A DNA stretch of 23,534 nucleotides from an uncultured Oscillibacter sp. GTDB taxonomy: Bacteria > Bacillota > Clostridia > Oscillospirales > Oscillospiraceae. Position numbers and translations under genes: made by a program. This document shows positions 7,683 to 15,201 of this stretch, in pieces. Position 1 is the stretch's first letter. Each line of letters starts with the position of its first letter. The stretch lies in the NCBI GenBank assembly GCA_910576845.1, contig CAJTJA010000037.1, positions 1-23,534 on the forward strand. The letters are read 5' to 3'. The notes under the pieces were generated by a model, which was not told where the DNA came from, made no database searches, and worked only from the letters and a program-made list of their open reading frames with translations.

Positions 7683-9101
7683 TTACGAAGATAAGCCGAA
7701 CTTCAGCTTTATATCCGTATACTCCTGTGAAATTGTAATGCTCTCAATTACCGACATCAATATGACCCGCTGCTCCTGCACTGTCATATAAGGCCATGTA
7801 TCCTGCATTCCTTCGAGTTTCTTATACGTAGTCATGGCAGTCTGAGTTTCTGTTTTCTTTGTTTCCTCTGCTAAAATGGAAGCGTTTATTTGATCGATAT
7901 CGCCCTTTGCTGTGCTGATCGCATCCAGCAAATAGCTGTCCCCACTGTCGCCATATAGTCCGTATAAACGGCGGAGCTTGGCTTCCGCCTTCTTTAACCG
8001 TTCTTTTAACAGCTCCGACATGCTTCCAGCCTCTACCGATTTTCGCGCGTCATTCAGCCTTTCCTGTGAAATTTTAAACAGCGCATTCACCACACCCGCT
8101 TCCACATCTTCGGCAAATGGGGACGGCCCATTACAATCCGGATTTCGTATCAGATACTGCTTGCTATGCAGCTGCGAATAGCATTTCAGCTTATACCCCG
8201 CTTTTCCCCATCTAATGTAGCGCATCTTTGCACCGCATATTCCGCACCGGCATAGCCCGGCCAGCAAGTGGCTTGTCTTCGTCACCGCTTTTGCCGCAGA
8301 ACGTTCCGCGAGGAGGGCCATTGCCTGATTATAGGTATCCAGAGAGATAATAGGTTCATGAAGCCCTTTGTATTCTTCTCCTTTGTAAACAATATACCCC
8401 GCGTTGGATTTTCTGGTAATAATATTATAAACTACACGGTCGTATTTTAAGTTTAAGTTGTCGGCGATGGACTGCATAGATTCACCGCTAAGGTATCGGT
8501 CATATATGTGGCGAACCATTTTCGCTTCATCATTTGGAACCAGTATGCCCTGAGCAGGATCGTAGTCATAGCCATAGGGAGTTCTCCCGCCGCCAGGCCA
8601 GAACCCCTTTTCGACCCGCTTCTGCATTCCTCCCCGCGTGCGTTCAAAGATGTTTTCCCGCTCAAGCTGCGCAAACACAGAAAGTATTCCAACCATCGCC
8701 CGTCCAAATGCCGTATCGGTATTGAAGCTTTCCATGATGGAGATAAACGTCACATTCGCTGGAATCATAATGTCTTCTATAAGATGGAGTGTGTCTTTTT
8801 GGCTTCGGCTAAGGCGGTCCAGCTTTACTACGATCACATGAGTAATTTCACCCGCCTCAATATCATCAATCAGCTGATTCATCCCCGGACGATCAAGGCT
8901 GCTCCCAGAGTATCCGTCGTCCATATAGTCCCGTATTTCAACTACATTTGAAAATGTTTTTGAGTATGCCTGCAGCTTTTCCATCTGCACATCCAATGAA
9001 TATCCTTCGTCTGCCTGCTTATCTGTTGAAACGCGGCGATATAGGGCTAGTGTAAGCTCACTGACAGCCTCCAGCGGCTTCATCATTTTTGACTTACTCA
9101 T
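7683..9101 (-). CDS. Large serine recombinase (site-specific integrase/excisionase)
   Basis: A 472-residue serine recombinase of the kind that inserts and excises skin elements, prophages and conjugative elements. The N-terminal catalytic domain (about 17-165) begins LALYRRVSTDKQ with nucleophile Ser25, and has VVKLDRLSRSQKDTLHLIED. The recombinase DNA-binding domain (about 180-280) includes GGRTPYGYDYD. The zinc ribbon (about 285-345) has Cys pairs in LCRCGICGAKM and a later CNG. A coiled coil (about 360-430) precedes the end. The ATG at 9101 has GGAGG five bases upstream; an in-frame TTG at 9119 precedes this site and is rejected. Its stop abuts the broken sigG. Whether the enzyme is still active cannot be told, but the frame is intact. 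Confidence 0.93.
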   Translation of the reverse strand: MSKSKMMKPLEAVSELTLALYRRVSTDKQADEGYSLDVQMEKLQAYSKTFSNVVEIRDYMDDGYSGSSLDRPGMNQLIDDIEAGEITHVIVVKLDRLSRSQKDTLHLIEDIMIPANVTFISIMESFNTDTAFGRAMVGILSVFAQLERENIFERTRGGMQKRVEKGFWPGGGRTPYGYDYDPAQGILVPNDEAKMVRHIYDRYLSGESMQSIADNLNLKYDRVVYNIITRKSNAGYIVYKGEEYKGLHEPIISLDTYNQAMALLAERSAAKAVTKTSHLLAGLCRCGICGAKMRYIRWGKAGYKLKCYSQLHSKQYLIRNPDCNGPSPFAEDVEAGVVNALFKISQERLNDARKSVEAGSMSELLKERLKKAEAKLRRLYGLYGDSGDSYLLDAISTAKGDIDQINASILAEETKKTETQTAMTTYKKLEGMQDTWPYMTVQEQRVILMSVIESITISQEYTDIKLKFGLSS

Positions 9102-9120
9102 TCTACCTCCAATCAGCAAA

Positions 9121-9149
9121 TTAGCCCTGGCCGCGAAGCCATGGGCTAA
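9121..9149. other. Hairpin between recombinase and small ORF
   Basis: TTAGCCCTGGC (9121-9131) pairs with GCCATGGGCTAA (9138-9149) with one bulged base. It sits in the 53-base gap between the small ORF stop and the recombinase start. It could be an attenuator, an RNA-stability element or a recombinase binding site; no U-tract is visible. Confidence 0.4.
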
Positions 9150-9154
9150 TCATA

Positions 9155-9322
9155 TCATCTCAAAGAAAAGTTTTCAACTGGATTCCATTGCCTTCTCGTC
9201 TCCAAAACGCGTTCCATCACAGAAGCGAGGACATGCTCCATAGAAGGCGTCATAATCTGCATGGAAAGCATTTGTTCAGATGTGATCTGCTGGCCATTTA
9301 CGTCAAAATACCGGAAATTCAT
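9155..9322 (-). CDS. Small 55-residue protein upstream of the recombinase
   Basis: The frame reads MNFRYFDVNGQQITSEQMLS at its N-terminus, then MQIMTPSMEHVLASVMERVL and a basic end (ETRRQWNPVENFSLR). The ATG at 9322 has GGGAGG eight bases upstream, stronger than many accepted sites in the window, and the coding frame runs cleanly to a TGA. It is co-oriented with the recombinase and 53 bases upstream of it. I do not recognise a family. Its size, charge and position would suit a recombination directionality factor or element regulator, but that is only inference from context. Confidence 0.6.
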   Translation of the reverse strand: MNFRYFDVNGQQITSEQMLSMQIMTPSMEHVLASVMERVLETRRQWNPVENFSLR

Positions 9323-9381
9323 TTATTGCGCCTCCCTTGTTAATTATATCCGGCATGTTTACCTCATAAACATTTTGCAAC

Positions 9382-9600
9382 TAGGCCTTGTTTGAAAAAT
9401 GTCAAAACGCCCAAACAGCGGATCTTTTTCCGCCGCTCAGCGTTAAATTTTCTTGCCGGGCGGCAGCCCGCCTGCAAAAATTTGCCTTGATTGGCGATTG
9501 GATAGCCGTTGGCGGCTCTGCCGCCTTACGGATATCACATGCCCTCTGGGTAAAAAATCTCTCGCCGCTGGGCATTCCGCCAATTTTCAAACAAGGCCTA
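9382..9600. repeat. MITE-like palindromic repeat with perfect 17-bp terminal inverted repeats
   Basis: TAGGCCTTGTTTGAAAA at 9382-9398 is repeated as its exact reverse complement at 9584-9600, bounding 219 bases with no convincing gene. The interior has further GC-rich short palindromes (GCGGATC...CCGCC, GGCGGC...GCCGCC). Similar GCCTGTTT/AAACAGGC ends recur at 12981-13303 in this window. This fits a non-autonomous, hairpin-forming mobile repeat; no transposase with matching ends is present in the window. Confidence 0.65.
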
Positions 9601-10156
9601 ATCCCATTTCATTCTTTTCTCTTTCGTTTGGACATCCGCGCCGCCGTTCCATCACCTTACGGCATAAAGACGGTCCTGCGAAGATAAAACCGATGCTTTA
9701 TACTCTGTTTTAAAGAATAAAATATGAAAACTTTTGCTTTATACAACAGTCTGTGCGCCCTTGTTAGGCATTGCTAACACGCGAATAGATCATCTCATTT
9801 TAGGTTTAGTGGGTAATCGGCAGGAAATAATATATTGTGCTATTATTTCTGGCGTAAAATGCATTTCAAAATTCGGCAAAGAGCTTCTGCACGCCATAAG
9901 AAATGCAAAAAATGGGATGTCTATGGTTTTCAGTGTGGTCTTCACAGCTTACAGATCACAATCTTGACAATGTTTCCTCCGTATTTTATAGTATTTATGC
10001 GTTTGCCTAACAGGTGAATAAACGAGGCGGCTTTTTCGCATAAAGGTTCTCTCTACAGTTTGGCAAAGCTTGTAAACACGCCAACAGGAAATGTATCAGA
10101 TAAACCATTTAAGAAAATACATTCACTGATTTTATCAAAAGATTGCGAGGGTTATA
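9601..10156. other. Gene-poor stretch before mnmA
   Basis: AT-richer sequence with many stops. Open frames at 9734-9967 and 9835-10017 (plus strand) have no ribosome site I can support and no recognisable motif. A break between the recombinase element and the mnmA side is likely to lie in this interval. The end of the stretch gives the GAGGG site used by mnmA. Confidence 0.4.
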
Positions 10157-11230
10157 GTGAAAAAGACAGAAGAAAAAACTGCGCTGATCGCCATGAGCGG
10201 AGGCGTGGACAGTTCAATAGCAGCCTATTTAATGCAAAAGGAAGGCTTTCTCTGCCAAGGGGCCACCATGCGTCTCCTTTCAACAGACAACGGCCAAAAC
10301 GCCGCTGACGCCAAGGCGGTTTGCGAAAGGCTGGGCATTCCTTTTTCAACTTGGGATTTAACTCAGGAATTTGATGAGGCTGTTATAAAAAAATTTGTCC
10401 GCGTTTATCTGGTCGGCGGTACCCCAAATCCCTGTGTCGACTGCAACCGCCGCATAAAGTTTTCCAAATTTCTGGAAGCTGCGGAACAGGACGGCATCCG
10501 CTGCATAGCAACCGGCCACTACGCCCAAATAGACCGGGATGCAGAGTCAGGACGCTGGCTTTTAAAGAAAGCCCTGGATATAGAAAAAGATCAAAGCTAT
10601 TTTCTTTATACTCTGACCCAGCAGCAATTGTCCCGTACCCGTTTCCCTTTGGGCGGCATGGAGAAGCGGCAGGTCCGGGAACTGGCGGAAAAACTGGGTT
10701 TTATAAACGCCGGGAAGCACGACAGTCAGGATATCTGTTTTGTTCCTGACGGCAATTATGGCGCATTTTTAGAGCGCGCCGCCGGCAGTCCTTACCCTCC
10801 CGGGGACTTTTTGGACATGGAAGGCCGGGTAATCGGCCGTCACCGGGGTGCGGCTTGTTATACACTCGGCCAGAGAAAAGGACTTGGCCTTGCTATGGGA
10901 GAACCGGTATATGTCTGCGGCAAGAATATGGCGGCCAACACTGTCACCGTGGGCCCTGAACATGTACTTTACAGCCGTTTCGTGCGGATACAAGACATAA
11001 ACTGGATTGCAATCCCCTCTTTGAACTCTCCTATTCGCCTCCAAGCGAAAATTCGATACCGCCAAAAGGAGCAATGGGCCTGGGTTCGTCCATCGGAAGA
11101 ACATAAAGAGGAAATCATTCTGGAATTTGATGAGCCGCAGCGGGCGGTAACGCCCGGACAGGCTGCGGTATTCTATAACGGCGGCATTGTGGTGGGCGGA
11201 GGAACCATTGCGGCGGCCTATGGCAAATAA
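10157..11230 (+). CDS. mnmA: tRNA-specific 2-thiouridylase MnmA
   Basis: Adds sulfur to carbon 2 of the wobble uridine (U34) in tRNA-Lys, -Glu and -Gln, using persulfide sulfur and ATP. The 357-residue protein has the PP-loop SGGVDSS (14-20), the nucleophilic Cys93 in TPNPCVDCN, and the partner Cys194 in DSQDICFVPDGNYG; the YTLGQRKGLG motif begins the central domain and the C-terminal beta-barrel is complete. The start is GTG at 10157 after GAGGG. It leads an operon with the small Cys-rich protein (13 bases downstream) and tcdA. No sulfurtransferase relay gene (tus) is present in the window, so persulfide probably comes from a cysteine desulfurase encoded elsewhere. Confidence 0.95.
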   Translation: MKKTEEKTALIAMSGGVDSSIAAYLMQKEGFLCQGATMRLLSTDNGQNAADAKAVCERLGIPFSTWDLTQEFDEAVIKKFVRVYLVGGTPNPCVDCNRRIKFSKFLEAAEQDGIRCIATGHYAQIDRDAESGRWLLKKALDIEKDQSYFLYTLTQQQLSRTRFPLGGMEKRQVRELAEKLGFINAGKHDSQDICFVPDGNYGAFLERAAGSPYPPGDFLDMEGRVIGRHRGAACYTLGQRKGLGLAMGEPVYVCGKNMAANTVTVGPEHVLYSRFVRIQDINWIAIPSLNSPIRLQAKIRYRQKEQWAWVRPSEEHKEEIILEFDEPQRAVTPGQAAVFYNGGIVVGGGTIAAAYGK

Positions 11231-11243
11231 AGGAGAAAAACGG

Positions 11244-11600
11244 ATGAGCTGTGAAAACTGCGGAAATGGCTGCGGCCGCTGCGGGGGCGCCTTACTGCTG
11301 ACAGATGTGGAATTAGCGCTCCTGCGTCGTTTCGGTGAGACACCTTTCCTGCCGGCGGCAGCGGAATGGAACATGAAAGCGCCAATCTATCTGGAGGAGC
11401 AGAAATGGAGCAAGGCGGAATACAGCGCCGCCATTCTGGGCCTGTCGGAAAAGGGACTGATCCGCCTGGATTATGATCTTCCTCTGAAAAATTTTGATTA
11501 TAAAAGCTATCAAAGCTATCCTCTGCATGGAAGCATGGCGCTAACCGCCAGGGGACAAGACATCCTGGAACAGATAGAAATTCAGGGAATTGAGGAATAA
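11244..11600 (+). CDS. Small Cys-rich, winged-helix-like protein of unknown function
   Basis: A 118-residue protein that I do not recognise as a named family. It opens with four cysteines, C3-x2-C6-x3-C10-x2-C13 in MSCENCGNGCGRCGG, a spacing suited to zinc or an iron-sulfur cluster. The rest is predicted helix-rich with a strand pair near 92-108, as in small winged-helix domains (LTDVELALLRRFGE, then SKAEYSAAILGLSEKGLI, then MALTARGQDILEQI). The ATG at 11244 has AGGAG eight bases upstream; an earlier in-frame start at 11187 lies inside mnmA and is rejected. Placed between two tRNA-modification genes and tightly packed, it may assist one of them or sense metal or redox state. That is inference. 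Confidence 0.75.
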   Translation: MSCENCGNGCGRCGGALLLTDVELALLRRFGETPFLPAAAEWNMKAPIYLEEQKWSKAEYSAAILGLSEKGLIRLDYDLPLKNFDYKSYQSYPLHGSMALTARGQDILEQIEIQGIEE

Positions 11601-11604
11601 AACT

Positions 11605-12336
11605 ATGCTGGACCAGTTTTCGAGAACGGAACTTCTCCTGGGCAGAATGGGTATGGAGCGCCTGGCCGCAGCACGCGTAGCGGTCTTTGGTCTTGGAGGC
11701 GTGGGAGGCTATACCGTAGAAGCCCTGGCCCGCAGCGGTGTGGGCACGCTGGATTTAGTTGACAGCGACCGGATAAGTATGACAAATCTCAATCGTCAGA
11801 TTCTTGCCACTCACCGAACCCTGGACTGGTTCAAGGCCGACGCCGCCAAGGAGCGGATACTGGAAATTTCTCCTGGCACGGCGGTCAATTCCAAGAAAAT
11901 TTTTTATGGTCCCGACACGGCTGCGGAATTCGATTTTTCCCTTTATGATTATGTAGTGGACGCCATCGACACCGTTACCGGAAAACTGGCGCTGATCCAG
12001 CAGGTTCAGGCGGCAGGGACCCGGATCATCAGCTGTATGGGAGCCGGAAACAAGCTGGACCCCACCGCTTTCCGGGTAGCGGATATCTACGAGACATCTG
12101 TCTGCCCTCTGGCCAGGATAATGAGAAAGGAATTGAAAAAGCGGGGAGTTAAACATCTGAAGGTAGTGTATTCTCAGGAACCTCCCATTTCTCCGGCGGG
12201 AACCCTGTATCAGGAATCTCTGGAGGAAGATGTCCGGCGTCAGGTGCCGGGCAGCAACGCTTTTGTACCCGCTGTGGCAGGACTGATTCTGGCAGGTGAG
12301 GTTATCAGGGATTTAGCGCTGGAGCAGAAAACTTAA
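11605..12336 (+). CDS. tcdA: tRNA threonylcarbamoyladenosine dehydratase (TcdA, ThiF/E1-like)
   Basis: ATP-dependent enzyme that cyclises t6A37 of ANN-decoding tRNAs to ct6A. The 243-residue protein has the nucleotide-binding FGLGGVGG (28-35), the E1-like DSDRISMTNLNRQI motif (about 53-66), a VVDAIDTVTGKL segment and CMGAGNKLDPT, followed by the TcdA-type ETSVCPLARIMRKELKKRG and VYSQEPP. The E1 family also includes ThiF and MoeB, but the latter motifs fit TcdA. The ATG at 11605 is preferred over the in-frame TTG at 11590, because GAGGA lies nine bases before it. It follows the small Cys-rich gene by four bases and is the last gene before a hairpin. Confidence 0.9.
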   Translation: MLDQFSRTELLLGRMGMERLAAARVAVFGLGGVGGYTVEALARSGVGTLDLVDSDRISMTNLNRQILATHRTLDWFKADAAKERILEISPGTAVNSKKIFYGPDTAAEFDFSLYDYVVDAIDTVTGKLALIQQVQAAGTRIISCMGAGNKLDPTAFRVADIYETSVCPLARIMRKELKKRGVKHLKVVYSQEPPISPAGTLYQESLEEDVRRQVPGSNAFVPAVAGLILAGEVIRDLALEQKT

Positions 12337-12369
12337 AAGAATGGCAGAAGTACTCAAGAACAAAAATTC

Positions 12370-12421
12370 CCCCTGTCCGGTCAGACGGCCTTTCTTTGAA
12401 TAAGGCTTGTCCGGACAGGGG
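12370..12421 (+). terminator. Hairpin terminator of the mnmA-tcdA operon
   Basis: CCCCTGTCCGG (12370-12380) pairs perfectly with CCGGACAGGGG (12411-12421), with additional inner pairing of GGCCTT with AAGGCT. A T-rich tail (TCCTTTACTTTTTT) begins a few bases later. It lies 33 bases after the tcdA stop. Confidence 0.7.
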
Positions 12422-12667
12422 AAATCCTTTACTTTTTTCGTAATCAACAGAAGTTATGACCGCTGTTCCCTTGACCCTTTTTATAACTTTCAAATGCCTT
12501 CACAGCAGCACTCTGGCGTTCTCTGTTCGATGTAGAAATAGCGGAGATATCTTGGATTTATGAAAGACTCGGATTCCAAGGCTCCCTTTTCAGACTGGTG
12601 TTGCTCAATGCTATGTGGCAAAATGATCCGTCATGGTATCTAAAGCGAGCAGTTACCCTTTGGATAT
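12422..12667. other. Gene-free interval
   Basis: No supported gene. A minus-strand stretch near 12440-12560 reads open for about 37 codons (DISAISTSNRERQSAAVKAF within it) without a start or ribosome site and may be the tail of a decayed gene. I cannot name it. Confidence 0.3.
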
Positions 12668-12856
12668 TCACGATAAGATACTTGCAATCATAGCAATCGT
12701 GCAAACGAATATTACTCCCACACTGAATACGACAATCACTTTTTTAACCTGTTTATTCCCATTTACTGCCGTATCTATTATATCTGAAAATGAAGCACAA
12801 AAAATGGCAACTATCATTAACAATACAGGCATGAACAATAAAAAAAGTTTTTCCAT
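12668..12856 (-). CDS. Small two-helix membrane protein
   Basis: A 62-residue protein, MEKLFLLFMPVLLMIVAIFC at the start, with two hydrophobic segments at about 3-21 and 38-60 joined by a short polar loop (DIIDTAVNGNKQVKK). The ATG at 12856 has GGAGGG four bases upstream, which is why I take it as real. It has no recognised family. It stands alone between the mnmA-tcdA hairpin and the repeat pair at 12981-13303, and the surrounding bases show no operon partner. A role in membrane stress or as a toxin-like peptide is possible but not supported by sequence. Confidence 0.5.
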   Translation of the reverse strand: MEKLFLLFMPVLLMIVAIFCASFSDIIDTAVNGNKQVKKVIVVFSVGVIFVCTIAMIASILS

Positions 12857-12980
12857 ATTTCCCTCCGCAACTTCCGATTTGCGAGCTGATGATAGTACAT
12901 AGTTATTACTGCATCAACCTGGTTTTATAGAAACTGCCAAAGTGATACCTCGGCAACACTTTTCTCAAAAGGGACTTCCA

Positions 12981-13140
12981 AGGCCTGTTTACATAAGAGA
13001 AATGTCTGGATTTTCGGCAAATTTATGCCGGATACATGGAAAAATTTGCAGGCGTATTGTCGTACGTCAAAAATTTTCAATGTGGCAGACCGCAAAATTG
13101 GCCGAAAAGCCGAGCGTTTCTCCTTATGTCAACAAACTCT
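12981..13140. repeat. Palindromic repeat, imperfect terminal inverted repeats
   Basis: The left end AGGCCTGTTTACATAAGAGA and the right end, whose reverse complement reads AGAGTTTGTTGACATAAGG, share ACATAAG and a following AGAAA. The inside folds further (TTTTCGGCAAATTT against AAATTGGCCGAAAA). It directly adjoins the next repeat. It looks like a degenerate relative of the element at 9382-9600. Confidence 0.5.
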
Positions 13141-13141
13141 A

Positions 13142-13303
13142 AGAGCCTGTTTAATATCTCAACGTGTGCGTATTGGCGAGGGGATTTTTTGTCCTGCAAG
13201 GCAAAAATCCGCAGGCATCCTGACGGATGGCAAGGATTTTTAACGCAGTCAGGGCGGAAAATACACTGACAAGACGTGCGCGGGGAGATTTTAAACAGGC
13301 TCT
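13142..13303. repeat. Palindromic repeat with 18-bp terminal inverted repeats
   Basis: AGAGCCTGTTTAATATCT (13142-13159) matches the reverse complement of 13286-13303 at 17 of 18 positions. The 162-base unit has no gene; short frames inside it are not credible. CTCTAAGAGCC stands at both ends, once at the junction with the preceding repeat and once after the right end. Confidence 0.6.
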
Positions 13304-13383
13304 AAGAGCCCTGGACCCTCAGGGCACAGCATTTCACGGCCATTCAGCCCCATGCAGGCAGGACCAAATGGCCGCATTTCCGC

Positions 13384-14049
13384 TTAATAGCCGGTTTTCT
13401 TACTGTCAGGCTGCCCATAGGATTTAAATCGTTCCATTACCTCGGCCATCTCCTCTCCGCTGAGGACATTGGGTTTTCCAATGCAAAGAGCACGATACTG
13501 GAGTTCCGCAATATATTCCATGTTCCGCGCCAAATTATAGGCCCCTGAAATATCTCTGCCGCAGGTCACCAGACCGTGGTTGCCCAGCAGAACCGCATTG
13601 CTGTCTCCGGCAGTTCTGACGGCGGCCTCCGCCAGCTCTACAGTGCCAAATGGATAGTAGGGCGCACAGGGAACAGAGTCCGCATTTGCATCAGCAATGA
13701 CATAATGAACAGCCTGAATAGGCTGTCCCAGCACAGCGAAGGTAGTACAGTACATAGAGTGCGTATGCACCACAGCCCGGGCACCCGGTTTATTTTTATA
13801 AAACATGGTGTGCAGCGCCCACTCACTGGAAGGCTTTCTGACACCGTCAATAATGCCAGCCTCCAAATCAGTGATTACCACATCCTCAGGCAGGGTGCTG
13901 AAATAGTCAATGCCGGAAGGGCTGATCGCCATCAGCTCCTTTTCGGCGTTGTAAATACTGATATTTCCACTGGTGCCGGTACACAGGCCAGCGGCGCTCA
14001 TTTTTTTTCCATACTCAACAATCTGTTCTCGTTCTTCCTGCATCAACAT
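13384..14049 (-). CDS. Class II aldolase (Ald2/DrdA- or fuculose-phosphate-aldolase-like)
   Basis: Zinc-dependent class II aldolase/adducin family enzyme of 221 residues, cleaving a phosphorylated ketose to dihydroxyacetone phosphate and an aldehyde. Family motifs are present: phosphate-binding GTSGNIS (25-31), SPSGIDY (43-49), catalytic Glu76 in PSSEWALH, zinc ligands His95 and His97 in VVHTHSMY, and His158 in LLGNHGL. The ATG at 14049 has AAGGAG nine bases upstream. It is 64 bases after the MtnA-like isomerase on the same strand. That pairing matches the DHAP shunt (Ald2) and the 5-deoxyribose disposal pathway (DrdA), in which 5-methylthioribulose or 5-deoxyribulose 1-phosphate is split. 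Alone, the sequence would equally fit FucA or AraD relatives, so the substrate rests on context. Confidence 0.87.
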   Translation of the reverse strand: MLMQEEREQIVEYGKKMSAAGLCTGTSGNISIYNAEKELMAISPSGIDYFSTLPEDVVITDLEAGIIDGVRKPSSEWALHTMFYKNKPGARAVVHTHSMYCTTFAVLGQPIQAVHYVIADANADSVPCAPYYPFGTVELAEAAVRTAGDSNAVLLGNHGLVTCGRDISGAYNLARNMEYIAELQYRALCIGKPNVLSGEEMAEVMERFKSYGQPDSKKTGY

Positions 14050-14113
14050 AATCTCGTTCTCCTTTTTTTGAGCCGGGCTCTGTGTAAAAATGCTGTTTTA
14101 AAGAAGAGCCCCG

Positions 14114-15169
14114 TCAATAATAGAATTTTTTATAATCCGTTTCAAAATAGCGGTCCAGCAAATAGGGAACATAAACCCCCTTGTCTGTCACCACTCCAGA
14201 GATCAAATGGGGCGGAACTACGTCAAACGAAGGATAAATGGCCTTGACCTCCGGCACAGTATTTGGAATATCCCACGAAGTAAGAACCAGCTTTGGATCC
14301 CGCTGCTCAATGATAATATCTTTCACCGAGCGCTTATCCTCGTCCGGAACACCGGTGACATAGTAGGGGATGGAGAAGTATTTGGCCAGAATCGCCATCT
14401 GAAATGTCCCGATCTTGTTGGCGATATGGCCATCCCGGGCAATGGTGTCCGCTGCGGAAGTAAAAATGTCGATATGTTCCCGCTCCATAGAATAGGCCAC
14501 CATATTATCCGTAATAACAGTTGTGTCAAACCCCATCTGCGCAAAGCAGCTGGCGGTAAGCCTGGCCCCCTGAAGGAAGGGGCGGGTCTCCGCACAGAAT
14601 ACACGGAAACTTTTATTCTTTTTGGCGGCGGCTTGAATCAGCGTGCCAATAATGGTCTCTCCAAAGCATTGCGTCAGAACGGTTCCACCCTCTGGAATCA
14701 GGTCCGCCAGCTGGTCGCCCACAATCTGCATCGTGCCGTAGCGGCGGCTTAAAGATTCCAGCGTAAAGTCCACAATGGCGGCAATGGGGTCTCTTCCCTG
14801 AGCCAGCGCCTGTTCCGCCACATCCACGCAGCGGCCGGTAATCTTTCCATACCGGTTGGCGGTAGTGGGCCGGGAGTGGGCCAGGTCATAAGACGCCTGT
14901 CTCAAAAAGGCCATTTGTTCCGCATGAGGCTTGTCCCGAACCTGCCAGGCTGCCAGGGCCATGCCCATGCCGACGGCAGTATAAGGTCCGGCACTCTGCG
15001 TAACCATGTCCGCAATGGCCTGGACTACCTGCTGATATGTCTCGCATATTTCAAACCGAATTTTGGTGGGATAGACCCGGCGGTCCAGAATACGCACTTT
15101 GCCATCCTCATACCAAGCTACATTTTCATATTGCAGCAGAAAGGGCATTCCCTGATCCATGCGTTGCAT
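14114..15169 (-). CDS. MtnA-like sugar-1-phosphate isomerase (eIF2B/MtnA family)
   Basis: A 351-residue member of the MtnA/eIF2B-alpha family, aldose-1-phosphate to ketose-1-phosphate isomerases. The catalytic pair is preserved: Cys168 in VLTQCFGET and Asp241 in SAADTIARDG, close to Cys160 and Asp240 of Bacillus MtnA. Also present are AETRPFLQGARLTA, ITDNMVAYSM and ANKIGT. It departs from classical MtnA at the glycine-rich RGAPAIG loop, here TQSAGPYTAVG, and has Thr in place of Arg after the catalytic Asp. That suggests a relaxed or different 5-position, such as 5-deoxyribose 1-phosphate. The ATG at 15169 has AGGAGG ten bases upstream and a sigma-A promoter at 15202-15230. It is the first gene of a two-gene operon with the aldolase. 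A kinase or phosphorylase is missing locally. Confidence 0.85.
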   Translation of the reverse strand: MQRMDQGMPFLLQYENVAWYEDGKVRILDRRVYPTKIRFEICETYQQVVQAIADMVTQSAGPYTAVGMGMALAAWQVRDKPHAEQMAFLRQASYDLAHSRPTTANRYGKITGRCVDVAEQALAQGRDPIAAIVDFTLESLSRRYGTMQIVGDQLADLIPEGGTVLTQCFGETIIGTLIQAAAKKNKSFRVFCAETRPFLQGARLTASCFAQMGFDTTVITDNMVAYSMEREHIDIFTSAADTIARDGHIANKIGTFQMAILAKYFSIPYYVTGVPDEDKRSVKDIIIEQRDPKLVLTSWDIPNTVPEVKAIYPSFDVVPPHLISGVVTDKGVYVPYLLDRYFETDYKKFYY

Positions 15170-15201
15170 ACCGATATTACCTCCTCATGATTGTTGAAAA
15201 C

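Noticed and set aside
9402..9590. 62-codon frame inside the 219-bp repeat
   Set aside because: It spans a palindromic repeat body, has no ribosome site, and no motif; most likely accidental.
10157..12336. mnmA-tcdA operon as cargo of the recombinase element
   Set aside because: These are core tRNA-modification genes with ordinary base composition, so a chromosomal origin beyond a rearrangement point is more likely.
12942..13427. Short plus-strand frames across the two repeats
   Set aside because: They run through inverted-repeat ends, overlap each other and have no start signals.
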